Origin: Verrucomicrobiaceae bacterium
Lineage (GTDB): Bacteria; Verrucomicrobiota; Verrucomicrobiia; Verrucomicrobiales; Verrucomicrobiaceae
NCBI GenBank assembly: GCA_029865835.1
Contig: JARXAL010000221.1
Location: 1 to 60,027 of the forward strand
Length of the DNA: 60,027 nt
Reading direction: 5' to 3'
Below, piece by piece: positions 1 to 9,289 of the stretch (the stretch's first letter is position 1; the number at the start of each line of letters is the position of its first letter). Under the pieces are notes generated by a model. It worked only from the letters and a program-made list of their open reading frames with translations. It was not told the origin of the DNA and ran no database searches. Position numbers and translations under genes: made by a program.

Positions 1-1221
<1,221 letters not shown>

Positions 1222-1347
1222 TTAGCGCGACCACCTCGGTGCGCAACGCCCAAGGCGCCAGGGAAGTTCAAAAATCCCTGCCCCTTTCAATCGATCCAGT
1301 CACCCGCCCGAGTCGGCGACAGTCCTGCATTTTCCGCAGCAGCCCGA

Positions 1348-1962
1348 TCAAGGTTTCACGGGAGAGGCTTCGCCGCTGATCTTGAGGTTGCGGACTTTCA
1401 CCGTCTGTGAGGCGGCAAGCCAACTGCGGCTTTTTGCTGTGGCAAGGTAGGGGTGTTGGGCGCGGAGTTCGGTGCCATCAAGACGGGCGGCCATTTGGTC
1501 GTCTTTCCACTCGACGCGGAGCTTGTGCCACTGGCCTTGCTTCACGGCGAGCGGGAGTTCGGCGATGGTGTGTGAAGGTTTCACCGAGTCTTCGGCGATG
1601 CTGAGGCCCTTCGCGTTGATCACCACGCGGCCCACGTGCTTGTTTGAATCACAGCCGACGAGGAATGATCCAGCGCCATCCAACCGGAACTCCAACTCGA
1701 TCACCGCGCTGCCGAGGCCGATTTTGTGATGCAGCACCGGGATGTGCTTCTCCGCAGGGATATCGACCACACTGAGGACGCCGTCTGAAGGGATCCACTG
1801 GCCCTTTGACGTTACAAACGGAGCCACCAACGGCTCTGCAAAACTCGGGGTAGCGATGACGGGCAGCGGGCTATCATGCAGCAGGGGTTTTTCCGTCTGA
1901 GCCAGAGCGACTGAGGTGAAAGTGAGGATCAGGAGGGCGATGGGAGTGAGGAGTCGATGCAT
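1348..1962 (-). CDS. Secreted concanavalin/DUF1080-like protein
   Basis: This 204-residue protein is the last gene of the minus-strand operon. The start at 1962 is chosen because MHRLLTPIALLILTFTSVALAQ is a clean signal peptide; the track's longer N-terminus is unlikely. The mature part looks like an all-beta sandwich of the 3-keto-disaccharide hydrolase (DUF1080)/LamG type: alternating strands such as AVIELEFRLDGAGSF, then WHKLRVEWKDDQMAARLDG and a terminal VRVRN-like strand before the stop. I see no obvious catalytic signature, so carbohydrate binding is as likely as hydrolysis. It starts 10 bases after the preceding gene, which encodes a similar secreted protein. A role in handling the glycan attacked by the sulfatase is inference. 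Confidence 0.72.
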   Translation of the reverse strand: MHRLLTPIALLILTFTSVALAQTEKPLLHDSPLPVIATPSFAEPLVAPFVTSKGQWIPSDGVLSVVDIPAEKHIPVLHHKIGLGSAVIELEFRLDGAGSFLVGCDSNKHVGRVVINAKGLSIAEDSVKPSHTIAELPLAVKQGQWHKLRVEWKDDQMAARLDGTELRAQHPYLATAKSRSWLAASQTVKVRNLKISGEASPVKP

Positions 1963-1972
1963 GGCTGTGCGG

Positions 1973-2671
1973 TTAGGGGGTGGGCAGAGTGGCTTGGACG
2001 TGAACGTCGTCGATCTCGATCCCTTTCTCGCCGCCGCTCTGCATCCACAGCAGCTTGCGTTTGCCTGCATTGAAGTTGGCCCGAGTCAGCGTCTTGCTCC
2101 AGCGATTGCCATCGATGCTCATGAGTACTTGTTCCCCATGAAAGGCGAGTTTGACCTCATGCCAATCATTGCTTTTCAAGTCGACTTTCTCCAAGGGGAG
2201 GTGCTCATTCAGTCGATACGCACCGCTGACTTGATCCGCAGGCCGCTTGTTCTGACGCAGTGGATGGTGCTCGTCCTTGGAATGCGCATCCACCTCCAGT
2301 TGCACACCTTCCCGAAGCAACTTCACGCGCAGCATGTGATCGACGCTGCCGAAACCGTCATCACCATCGACAAAGAACCAAAGCCAACCGCCTGCGGCCA
2401 AATGCCGATATCGAAACGAGATGGTGAGGTCGCTGCCTTCGACGGGCAGATAAACCATCGGAGGGTATTTTCCACCGCTGGAGCCGCGCGTCCAAAGCAC
2501 TCCATCCCGCACTTCGGTGTTTTTGTTTGGGATTGGCGTCGTGAATCGACTGGCGTCAAAAGGGGCATCGAACGTTTCGTGGATCAGAAAAGGTTTCGGG
2601 GTATCGGCAGCGTTGAGCGCGGTCGAAAGAATGGCGATCGCAGCGAAGGGGAATTTCATTTTGGCTCTCAT
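1973..2671 (-). CDS. Secreted beta-sandwich (LamG/DUF1080-like) protein
   Basis: The protein is 232 residues from the ATG at 2671, which overlaps the sulfatase stop as ATGA. An ATG four codons later (2659, MKFPFAAIAILSTALNAAD) gives an equally good signal peptide. The mature region carries beta-sandwich segments (LTISFRYRHLAAGGWLWFFVDGDDG, then NDWHEVKLAFHGEQVLMSIDGN) typical of DUF1080/LamG-like lectin folds, ending in a strand with IEIDDVHVQA. It is therefore probably exported and binds or cleaves carbohydrate. It lies between the sulfatase and a second similar protein, so it is best read as an accessory of the sulfatase operon. The exact family is uncertain. Confidence 0.72.
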   Translation of the reverse strand: MRAKMKFPFAAIAILSTALNAADTPKPFLIHETFDAPFDASRFTTPIPNKNTEVRDGVLWTRGSSGGKYPPMVYLPVEGSDLTISFRYRHLAAGGWLWFFVDGDDGFGSVDHMLRVKLLREGVQLEVDAHSKDEHHPLRQNKRPADQVSGAYRLNEHLPLEKVDLKSNDWHEVKLAFHGEQVLMSIDGNRWSKTLTRANFNAGKRKLLWMQSGGEKGIEIDDVHVQATLPTP

Positions 2672-4182
2672 GGTTTTGTTTTGCCCTTTCCTTTTGGCAA
2701 CGGATTGCCGTCTTTGTCCACCACGGCTCCGCCGAAGTAGGGGTATTTGTCCCACGCATCATTGGTGGGGTCCACTCGTGGGTCGGCCGTGTCGCGCATC
2801 CAACGCTCGACGCGGGCGCGAAGGTCCTGCCGGGTGGCGGCATATTCGGCGCGGTTGGCGACGTTGGTGAGTTGGTGTGGATCGGTGCGCAGGTCGAACA
2901 GCTCCTCACCGGGGCGCTTGTCGAAAGAGAGGTCGAAGAACTTTTTCATCTCCGGCTGGTCGAGGTTGGCGAGGATGAACGCCTTTGCACGCGAGCCATC
3001 CACGTCCCCATAGTCCCCCACGGCGAAATAGGCCTTTGGGTCGCCTGCGGGCCAGCGGTCGGAGCGCATGTTCCAGAGGTAGAGGAAGTCCTTGGTGCGG
3101 ATGCCACGGATGGGATAGCTCAGGTCACCTCGCCGGACATTGGCGTGGCGCTCGCGTTCCACGAAGACGTGGTCGCGCGCAGTGGCGGAGGTTTGGCCGA
3201 GCAGCACCTCGAGAAAACTGCGTCCGGTCATTTCGTCAGCGGGCTTCAAACCCGCGGCTTGGAGGAAGGTGGGGGCCAGATCGGTGAGATTGATGAAGTC
3301 ATCCACTTGGCGACCGGCCTGGAGCTTGCTGCCCCAGCGAATTGCGAGCGGCACACGGGTGCCGGTGTCGTAGCAATTGGCCAGGCCCCGGGGCATTTGC
3401 CAGCCGTTGTCGCTGGTGTAAACGACGAGGGTTTCATCGAGGAGATGGCGCTTTTCGAGTTCGGCGACACAACGGCCGGCATCCGCATCCACGCGACCGA
3501 CGGCGCCGTAGTAGGCGAGGAGGTTGGTGCGGACGGTGGGCGAGTCGGGCAACTCGGGCGGCACCTTGACGGAAGCGGAGTCGAGGCCCGCCCAGCCATC
3601 CGGTTCGTAGCGCCATTTGTTCAGGGAGGTGTCGGTATTGCCGCTCCAAAAGAAGAAGGGCTTCGCCGGGTCACGCTGCGCCATGAACTCGGCAAAATCT
3701 TTGAACTGTCTGCCCACCGGATTTTCGGTCCAGCCAAAGTCCTTGTAGTTGCCTGGGGACCAGCCTTTGCCACTAAAGCCGACCTCGTAACCTGCGGCGC
3801 GCAGGGCATCGGTGAAGACTTTCAGCTTTCTCGGGAAGGCGCTCCACAGGCTGGCGGCATCTTTGAGTTGGTGTGCGGCGCGTCCTGTTAGAATGGACGA
3901 ACGGGTGGGCGAACAGGACGGGACTGGACAAAAGGCATGGTTGAACAAAACGCCCTCACGAGCCATGCGGTCGAACACGGGTGTTTTCGCTGTGGGATCG
4001 CCCAAGACGCCGGCGTGGGGCCAGGACCAGTTGTCGGCTATGAACAAAAGGATATTCGGCTTGTCCGCTGGCGGTGAAGCGGCGGCGGCATGCAGTCCGG
4101 CTAGAGCAAGCAGCAGCGGGGTGAGAAGGTGGATGAGGAGGGCTTTCATCATTGGGCACGGGGGAACGGTAACGTGCTTCAT
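2668..4182 (-). CDS. Secreted type I sulfatase (formylglycine-dependent)
   Basis: This is a 504-residue sulfatase. The start at 4182 overlaps the previous stop as ATGA. The signal peptide is the MMKALLIHLLTPLLLALAGLHAAAA segment, so translation may instead begin at residue 11 or 12. The metal-binding start KPNILLFIADNW is followed by the activation motif CSPTRSSILTGR, in which the Cys is converted to formylglycine. Later segments VVYTSDNGW and RVPLAIRWGSK are also standard for the family. The overall pattern resembles heparan-N-sulfatase-type S1 sulfatases, but the substrate cannot be fixed from sequence alone. It should remove sulfate esters or N-sulfate from glycans in the periplasm. No maturation enzyme is encoded nearby. 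It sits between a PSCyt/DUF1549 protein and two secreted lectin-like proteins. Confidence 0.93.
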   Translation of the reverse strand: MKHVTVPPCPMMKALLIHLLTPLLLALAGLHAAAASPPADKPNILLFIADNWSWPHAGVLGDPTAKTPVFDRMAREGVLFNHAFCPVPSCSPTRSSILTGRAAHQLKDAASLWSAFPRKLKVFTDALRAAGYEVGFSGKGWSPGNYKDFGWTENPVGRQFKDFAEFMAQRDPAKPFFFWSGNTDTSLNKWRYEPDGWAGLDSASVKVPPELPDSPTVRTNLLAYYGAVGRVDADAGRCVAELEKRHLLDETLVVYTSDNGWQMPRGLANCYDTGTRVPLAIRWGSKLQAGRQVDDFINLTDLAPTFLQAAGLKPADEMTGRSFLEVLLGQTSATARDHVFVERERHANVRRGDLSYPIRGIRTKDFLYLWNMRSDRWPAGDPKAYFAVGDYGDVDGSRAKAFILANLDQPEMKKFFDLSFDKRPGEELFDLRTDPHQLTNVANRAEYAATRQDLRARVERWMRDTADPRVDPTNDAWDKYPYFGGAVVDKDGNPLPKGKGKTKP

Positions 4183-7025
4183 TCGAGATAGAGGAGTTCG
4201 TTGGCGTTCAAGAGGGCGCGGCAGAAGGCTTCTGGGCCGTGGGTGGTGATGAGTTGAGTGGCGGCTTGGTGTTCTTTTTCTGATGGGGGGCGTTGGAAGG
4301 TGAGGGAGTAGGCTTTTGTGACGGGGTCGGCGGATTGGATGCGGGCCGCGAGGGACTTGGCCATGTCGAGGGTGAAGCTGTGATTGAGCAGGGTGAGGGC
4401 TTGCAGCGGGGTGGTAGTGTTGGCGCGTTTTGGGGCGGCGAAGGCGATGTCGGGGAGGTCGAAGTCATTGAGGACATCGACGATACTGGCGCGGGCATTT
4501 TGATGATAGACGGCGCGGCGATAGGTTTCGGGGCCGTGGGCGTCGAGCGGGAAGTAAGTGCAGACGTTGTTCTGGGTGAATTTGTAGAGGCGGAAGCCGG
4601 GGCCGCCCATAGGTTCGAGCTTCATCTGACCGGTGACGGTGAGCAGGGTATCGCGGAGTTCTTCGGCGCTGAGGCGGCGGGGCGGGAAGCGCCAGAGGAG
4701 GCGGGCGGATTTGTCGAGCTTGAGACCGTCTGGATGGCCTGCGGCGCTTTGCTGATAGGTTTTTGAGAGGAGGATTTCACGGTGGAGGTCCTTGAGTTTC
4801 CAGCCGTTGGCGACGAGTTTGGCGGCGAGGTAGTCGAGCAATTCAGGGTGGGTGGGTTTGCTGCCGAGGTAGCCGAAGTCACTGGGCGTATCGACGATGC
4901 CGGTCCCGAAGTGGTGCTGCCAGATGCGATTGGCGAGGACTCGAGATGTGAGGGGATTTTCGTCGCTGGTGATCCATTGGGCGAGGGTGAGGCGGCGCTG
5001 GCCTTCTTCGGCGTCGAGGGGAAGTTGGTAGGGTTTGGTGACTTGATTGAGGACGGCGAGGCTGGCGGGAACGACGGGGTCGCCGGGTTTCATGGGGTCG
5101 CCGCCTTTGTGGACGGTAGTGGGCTCTTTGGGTTGGGCGTGTGTGCCGACCCACATTTGGGGAAGTGGGGGCACGGCGTTGCGCTTCGTTTGGGTGGCGA
5201 GGATTTGTTGGCCTAAGGCGGTGAGCTTCTTCTGTTCGTCGGCGGTGATAACGCTGCGGCGGGCGCGCGCGATGCCGTGCCCGGGAGACCAGGGTTCACG
5301 GTCTTCATCGGTGGCGACGGTGGTCCAAGTTTGGCCGTCCAGGCTGACTTGAACTTCATACTCGGTGGGACTGGCGCCGCGGACTTTGCTTTCATCGGTA
5401 TCGCGATCTCCGCGTGCATTGATGAAGGTGATGCGATGAATGGTTTCGGGCTTAGCGAGGGTGAGCCTGAGTTCGGGCGGGCTGCCGATGAACCAAGCTT
5501 CGCCGCGCTGACCGTCGATGCAGTATTGAGGACCGTAGGCCTCAGGGAAGTCTTCAGCGGTGGTGGATTTGGCGCCTTCGGCGATGGTGCCGTTGGTGGC
5601 GAGGGCGACGTTGCGGTTGTCGGTATTCCAGACTTGGAACTCGGTGAGTTTGCCCCCACCACCCTTTGCGGCCTTGGATTGAAAGTCACTGCTGAAGCTG
5701 CGGATGATGAATTTGATGTGTTTGGCTTCGATGGGTGAGAAGGATTCATCGGTGCCGAATGGGTCGATTTTGGGCCTTGTGAACTTGGCTTGAGCAAAGG
5801 CGGCTTTGGCGCGTTTTTCGATGTCAGCTTCGAGTTGATCGCGCTCGGTCGTGAGGAGATTCAACTTCTGATTGAGGGGTTTGATGGAGGCTGTGTAGGC
5901 GGCTTGTTGTTCCTTTGTGGCGACGGTTCTTCGGCCGTGGGTTACGCCTTCGAAGGCGGCGCGGAGGCGGTAGTAGTCTTCGGTGGGGATGGGGTCGAAT
6001 TTGTGGTCGTGGCAGCGGGCGCAGTTGATGGTGAGGCCGAGGAAGGCGCCACTGGTGGCGGTGATCATGTCGTCGAGCGTGGCGGCGCGGATGTTTGCCT
6101 GCGCGACTTTGTCCTGGTTGCCGACGTCATCATAGGGACCAGCGACGAGGAAGGCGCTGCCGACTTCGATGTGGGGCTTGCCTTTGCCGATGACGTCACC
6201 GGCGAGGTGCTCGGTGATGAGTTGATTGAAGGGTTTGTCCTCGTTGATGGAGCGGATGACGTAGTCGCGGAAGGGGTAGAGATCGTCGATGATGAAATTG
6301 CGTTCGAAGCCGTTGGATTCGCCAAAGCGGACGACATCCAGCCAATGGCGGCCCCAGCGCTCTCCGTAGCGAGGAGAGGCGAGGAGGCGCTCAATGAGTT
6401 CTTTGTTGGCTCTAGTGTTGGTCTGGCAATCCTTGGCGAAGGCCTCGACTTCCTCGGGGGTGGGCGGGAGGCCGTGGAGGTCATACGTCATGCGACGGAT
6501 GAGGGTGCGCGGGTCGGCGGGGGGATTGAAGTTGACGCCCTTTTCTTTTAGTTTGGCGGCGATGAAGTCATCGATGTCTGGTGCGGTGTTGAGGTCGGTT
6601 TTGTTCGGCTGGAGGGACCACCAGGTTTTGTCGCCGCGCTTGGCTTCGATCTTAGCGCCATCGCGGGGATCGGGGGCGCCCATTTGGACCCAGGAGACGA
6701 GATCGGCGATGACGGAGTCGGGGAGTTTGGGTTTTTTGGGGGGCATCTCGAGGTCTTCTTCGAGATGCTGGATGGTGCGGATGAGGAGGCTGGCTTCTGG
6801 GTTGCCGGGGAGGATGGCGGGCTCGCCACTGTCACCGCCTTTTTCCCAACCGGCTTTGGAGTCGAGGTAGAGGTTACCTTTGAGTTTTTTGGCTTCGGCG
6901 CTGTGGCAGGAGTAGCAATGCTCGACAAGGATGGGTCGGACTTTTTGCTCGAAGAAGGCGATGCCTGCTGGGTCGGCGGCGAGGGTGGTCGACGAGACGA
7001 AGAGAATGAATGGAAGGGGTTTCAT
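4179..7025 (-). CDS. Planctomycete-type cytochrome protein PSCyt1-DUF1549-discoidin-DUF1553
   Basis: This is a 948-residue exported protein. A signal peptide (MKPLPFILFVSSTTLAAD) is followed by a PSCyt1 c-type cytochrome domain with CYSCH near residue 37 and the typical MPPKKPKLPD segment. DUF1549 follows (residues roughly 150-380), including GERWGRHWLDVVRFGES and a second CXXCH (CARCHDHKFDPIP). Residues roughly 425-590 look like an F5/8 type C (discoidin) domain, with EFQVWN, YCIDG and YEVQVSLDGQTW. DUF1553 fills the C-terminal third, with ANRIWQHHFGTGIVDTPSDFG. The family is widespread in PVC bacteria and linked to polysaccharide breakdown, but its chemistry is not settled. Three bases separate it from the DUF1501 gene upstream, and it overlaps the sulfatase downstream as ATGA. 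Confidence 0.93.
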   Translation of the reverse strand: MKPLPFILFVSSTTLAADPAGIAFFEQKVRPILVEHCYSCHSAEAKKLKGNLYLDSKAGWEKGGDSGEPAILPGNPEASLLIRTIQHLEEDLEMPPKKPKLPDSVIADLVSWVQMGAPDPRDGAKIEAKRGDKTWWSLQPNKTDLNTAPDIDDFIAAKLKEKGVNFNPPADPRTLIRRMTYDLHGLPPTPEEVEAFAKDCQTNTRANKELIERLLASPRYGERWGRHWLDVVRFGESNGFERNFIIDDLYPFRDYVIRSINEDKPFNQLITEHLAGDVIGKGKPHIEVGSAFLVAGPYDDVGNQDKVAQANIRAATLDDMITATSGAFLGLTINCARCHDHKFDPIPTEDYYRLRAAFEGVTHGRRTVATKEQQAAYTASIKPLNQKLNLLTTERDQLEADIEKRAKAAFAQAKFTRPKIDPFGTDESFSPIEAKHIKFIIRSFSSDFQSKAAKGGGGKLTEFQVWNTDNRNVALATNGTIAEGAKSTTAEDFPEAYGPQYCIDGQRGEAWFIGSPPELRLTLAKPETIHRITFINARGDRDTDESKVRGASPTEYEVQVSLDGQTWTTVATDEDREPWSPGHGIARARRSVITADEQKKLTALGQQILATQTKRNAVPPLPQMWVGTHAQPKEPTTVHKGGDPMKPGDPVVPASLAVLNQVTKPYQLPLDAEEGQRRLTLAQWITSDENPLTSRVLANRIWQHHFGTGIVDTPSDFGYLGSKPTHPELLDYLAAKLVANGWKLKDLHREILLSKTYQQSAAGHPDGLKLDKSARLLWRFPPRRLSAEELRDTLLTVTGQMKLEPMGGPGFRLYKFTQNNVCTYFPLDAHGPETYRRAVYHQNARASIVDVLNDFDLPDIAFAAPKRANTTTPLQALTLLNHSFTLDMAKSLAARIQSADPVTKAYSLTFQRPPSEKEHQAATQLITTHGPEAFCRALLNANELLYLE

Positions 7026-7028
7026 CGA

Positions 7029-8420
7029 TCAAGCAAGGATGTTCTGGAGGACGTGGCCGTGGACGTCGGTGAGGCGGCGGTTGGCGCCGTTGTGGTAGTA
7101 GGTGAGTTTTTCGTGATCGAGTCCGAGGAGGTGGAGCACGGTGGCGTAGAAGTCGTAGACGGTGGTGATATCGACGGCGGCGCGGCGGCCGAATTCGTCG
7201 GTCTCGCCATAGCTGACGCCGCCTTTGACACCGGCGCCCATCATCCAGGTGGTGAAGGCGTCGGGGTTGTGATCGCGTCCGCTGGTGCCTTCCTGATGGG
7301 TGGGCATGCGGCCGAACTCGGTGCACCAGACGACGAGGACGTCGTTCAACATGCCGCGTTGTTTGAGATCGGTGAGGAGGGCGGCGGTGGGTTGATCGAA
7401 GATGGGACAATGGCGCTCGTAGTCGGCTTTGAGGGTTTTGTGGGCATCCCAGTTGAGGAGGCCGTCGACGGCGCTGGCGCGTGAGGCGCAGTAGAGGCTG
7501 ACGTAGCGGACGCCTTGCTCGAGGAAGCGACGTGCGAGGAGGCAGTTTTTGGCATAGGCGGCTTTGAGTTTGTTGCTGTCGTTGGTGCCGTAGAGGTCCT
7601 GGATGTGTTTTGGCTCGTGCGAGAGATCGCTGACTTCCGGCGCGGTGAGCTGCATTTTGGCGGCGAGTTCGTAGGCGGCCATGCGGGCGCGGAGTTCGTC
7701 ATTTTCGGCGCGGGCGTCGGCGTGCTGGGAGTTGATGAGGTGGAGGAAGTCGCGTGTGGCTTTTTCGGTGGCGGGTGGGATCGAGGAGGGTCGAGCGAGG
7801 TTGCGGAGGGTCTGCTGGGCGGCCATGGAAATGCCTTGATGTTCGGCGGAGAGGAAGCCGTTGCTCCAGTTGGCCTTGCCGTTGGGGGGCTCGCCGCGGA
7901 GGTCCTGGATGGAGATGTAGGTGGGCAGGTTGTCATTGAGGCTGCCGAGGCCGTAGCTGACCCAGGAGCCTGCGCTGGGGAAGCCATCGCGGGTGAAGCA
8001 GGAGTTCATGTTCACACAGCCGGGCCCGTGGGTATTCGTGCGGCTGGTCATGCTGTGGATGAAGGCCATGTCATCGGCATGACGGGCGATGTGAGGCAGC
8101 ATGGAGCTGATCCGTTTGCCGCTTTGACCGGCGGGTTGGAAGGCCCAAGGGGATTTCATGAGGTTGCCGTTTTTGCCCTGGAAGGTGACCTCGGTGGCAC
8201 CTGGGAGGGGTGTGCCGTGATACTTTTCCAGCATGGGTTTGTGGTCCCACAGGTCGACGTGCGAGGCGGCGCCTGGGCAGAAGATTTGCAGCACTTGCTT
8301 GGCCTTTGGTGGAAAGTGCGGTTGGTGTTTGGGCGGGTCGGCCATGAGCCGGGAGAGTGCGACACCGGTGAGGCCGGTGGTCATTTGGCTGAGGAATTGG
8401 CGGCGTTGGAGGAGGTTCAT
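7029..8420 (-). CDS. DUF1501 domain protein, Tat-exported
   Basis: This 463-residue protein starts MNLLQRRQFLSQMTTGLTGV, a twin-arginine signal. The rest is a DUF1501 domain of the sulfatase/alkaline-phosphatase fold. Visible signatures include WDHKPMLEKYHG near the start, GPGCVNMNSCF in the middle, and VVWCTEFGRMP...RDHNPDAF near the C-terminus, where metal-binding Asp and His residues are expected. DUF1501 proteins almost always pair with PSCyt/DUF1549/DUF1553 proteins, as here with a 3-base gap, and are thought to act together in the periplasm. The start overlaps the stop of the GntR gene as ATGA, which makes co-translation likely. The biochemical role is unproven in the family. Confidence 0.93.
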   Translation of the reverse strand: MNLLQRRQFLSQMTTGLTGVALSRLMADPPKHQPHFPPKAKQVLQIFCPGAASHVDLWDHKPMLEKYHGTPLPGATEVTFQGKNGNLMKSPWAFQPAGQSGKRISSMLPHIARHADDMAFIHSMTSRTNTHGPGCVNMNSCFTRDGFPSAGSWVSYGLGSLNDNLPTYISIQDLRGEPPNGKANWSNGFLSAEHQGISMAAQQTLRNLARPSSIPPATEKATRDFLHLINSQHADARAENDELRARMAAYELAAKMQLTAPEVSDLSHEPKHIQDLYGTNDSNKLKAAYAKNCLLARRFLEQGVRYVSLYCASRASAVDGLLNWDAHKTLKADYERHCPIFDQPTAALLTDLKQRGMLNDVLVVWCTEFGRMPTHQEGTSGRDHNPDAFTTWMMGAGVKGGVSYGETDEFGRRAAVDITTVYDFYATVLHLLGLDHEKLTYYHNGANRRLTDVHGHVLQNILA

Positions 8421-9127
8421 GGCGCGGAGGGAGATGCCGGGTCGAGACCGAGGTCGGTGCGGGCGGAGATCAGGTGTTGGCGGGTGAGGTCTGCGGCAGC
8501 GGCGGGGTTGCGATTTTCGATGGCTGAGATGATGAGATGGTGTTGATGGATGGCGGTGTGCGGTGTGACTCGGCGGTAGCCACGGTTGAGGCTGGCTTGG
8601 AGGAGATCGGAGAGGGAGTGGAGGATGAGGGCGGCAATTTGATTGCCGGAGGCGACCGCAAGAAGGCGATGAAAGTCCATGTCAGCAGCGACGGAGTCCG
8701 CTGGTGTTTTTGCGTTTACCAGATGTTGGTGGGTGGCGCGTAGGGCGATGCGTTGATCTTCGGTGGCGCGTTCGGCGGCGAGTCGGGCGTTTTCGGGCTC
8801 GACGATGAGTCGGAGTTCGAGGAGTTGGCGGAGGCGGTCCATTTCGTCTGGGACCAGGATATGGAGGGTGTCCGTGAGGGGCTTGTGAAGTCGGTTGACG
8901 GTGTGGATGCCGAGGCCATGGCGGATTTCGAGAAGGCCTTGTTGCTCCAGGCGTTTGGTGGCTTCGCGGATGACGCTGCGGCTCACACCGAGTTGGGTGG
9001 CGAGTTCGCGTTCGGTGGGGAGGCGGGTGTTTTCTTCGTGGGTGTCACTGCGGACGAGTGCGGCGAGGCTTTGGGAGACCTTTTCGACAAGGGAGGGGGG
9101 GCGGTCGATGGTGGGGAGGGTCATCAT
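8417..9127 (-). CDS. FadR-type (FCD) GntR transcriptional regulator
   Basis: This 236-residue regulator is the first gene of the minus-strand operon. Residues roughly 10-75 form a winged helix-turn-helix with the GntR signature LPTERELATQLGVSRSVIREA and GLLEIRHGLGIHTV. The remainder is an all-helical FCD ligand-binding domain: LRQLLELRLIVEPENARLAAE, DMDFHRLLAVASGN, then HHLIISAIENRNPAAA. The Asp/His pattern of FCD proteins (D..FH and later H residues) suggests a metal-assisted pocket for a small carboxylate or sugar acid. An exact TGGTCTGACCA palindrome lies 11 bases upstream of the start, so autoregulation is likely. Two ATGs are adjacent (9127 and 9124). Its effector is presumably a product of the operon's substrate, which is inference. 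Confidence 0.93.
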   Translation of the reverse strand: MMTLPTIDRPPSLVEKVSQSLAALVRSDTHEENTRLPTERELATQLGVSRSVIREATKRLEQQGLLEIRHGLGIHTVNRLHKPLTDTLHILVPDEMDRLRQLLELRLIVEPENARLAAERATEDQRIALRATHQHLVNAKTPADSVAADMDFHRLLAVASGNQIAALILHSLSDLLQASLNRGYRRVTPHTAIHQHHLIISAIENRNPAAAADLTRQHLISARTDLGLDPASPSAP

Positions 9128-9138
9128 GATTCATCAGG

Positions 9139-9149
9139 TGGTCTGACCA
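9139..9149. promoter_or_regulatory. FadR/FCD-type GntR operator palindrome
   Basis: TGGTCTGACCA is a perfect inverted repeat around one central base and fits the TNGTNNNACNA consensus of FCD-type GntR regulators. It is also the core of the Escherichia coli FadR site. It lies 11 bases upstream of the GntR start codon, a position where a bound regulator would block ribosome or polymerase access. I saw no second copy nearby. The 9290 lipid kinase gene is divergent and shares the intergenic region. Confidence 0.72.
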
Positions 9150-9289
9150 ATCGACTACGGGGGGGCGGTTTGAGTTCTTTCGGGTGGTTTTTGAGGGGGT
9201 TCGGTGGGCCTGCGGATTTGCGTGTCGTTTCGATTGGATGGAAAGTGTCACTGGCGTGGGGATCGGTTTGAGTCGATAGACTGCGGCGC

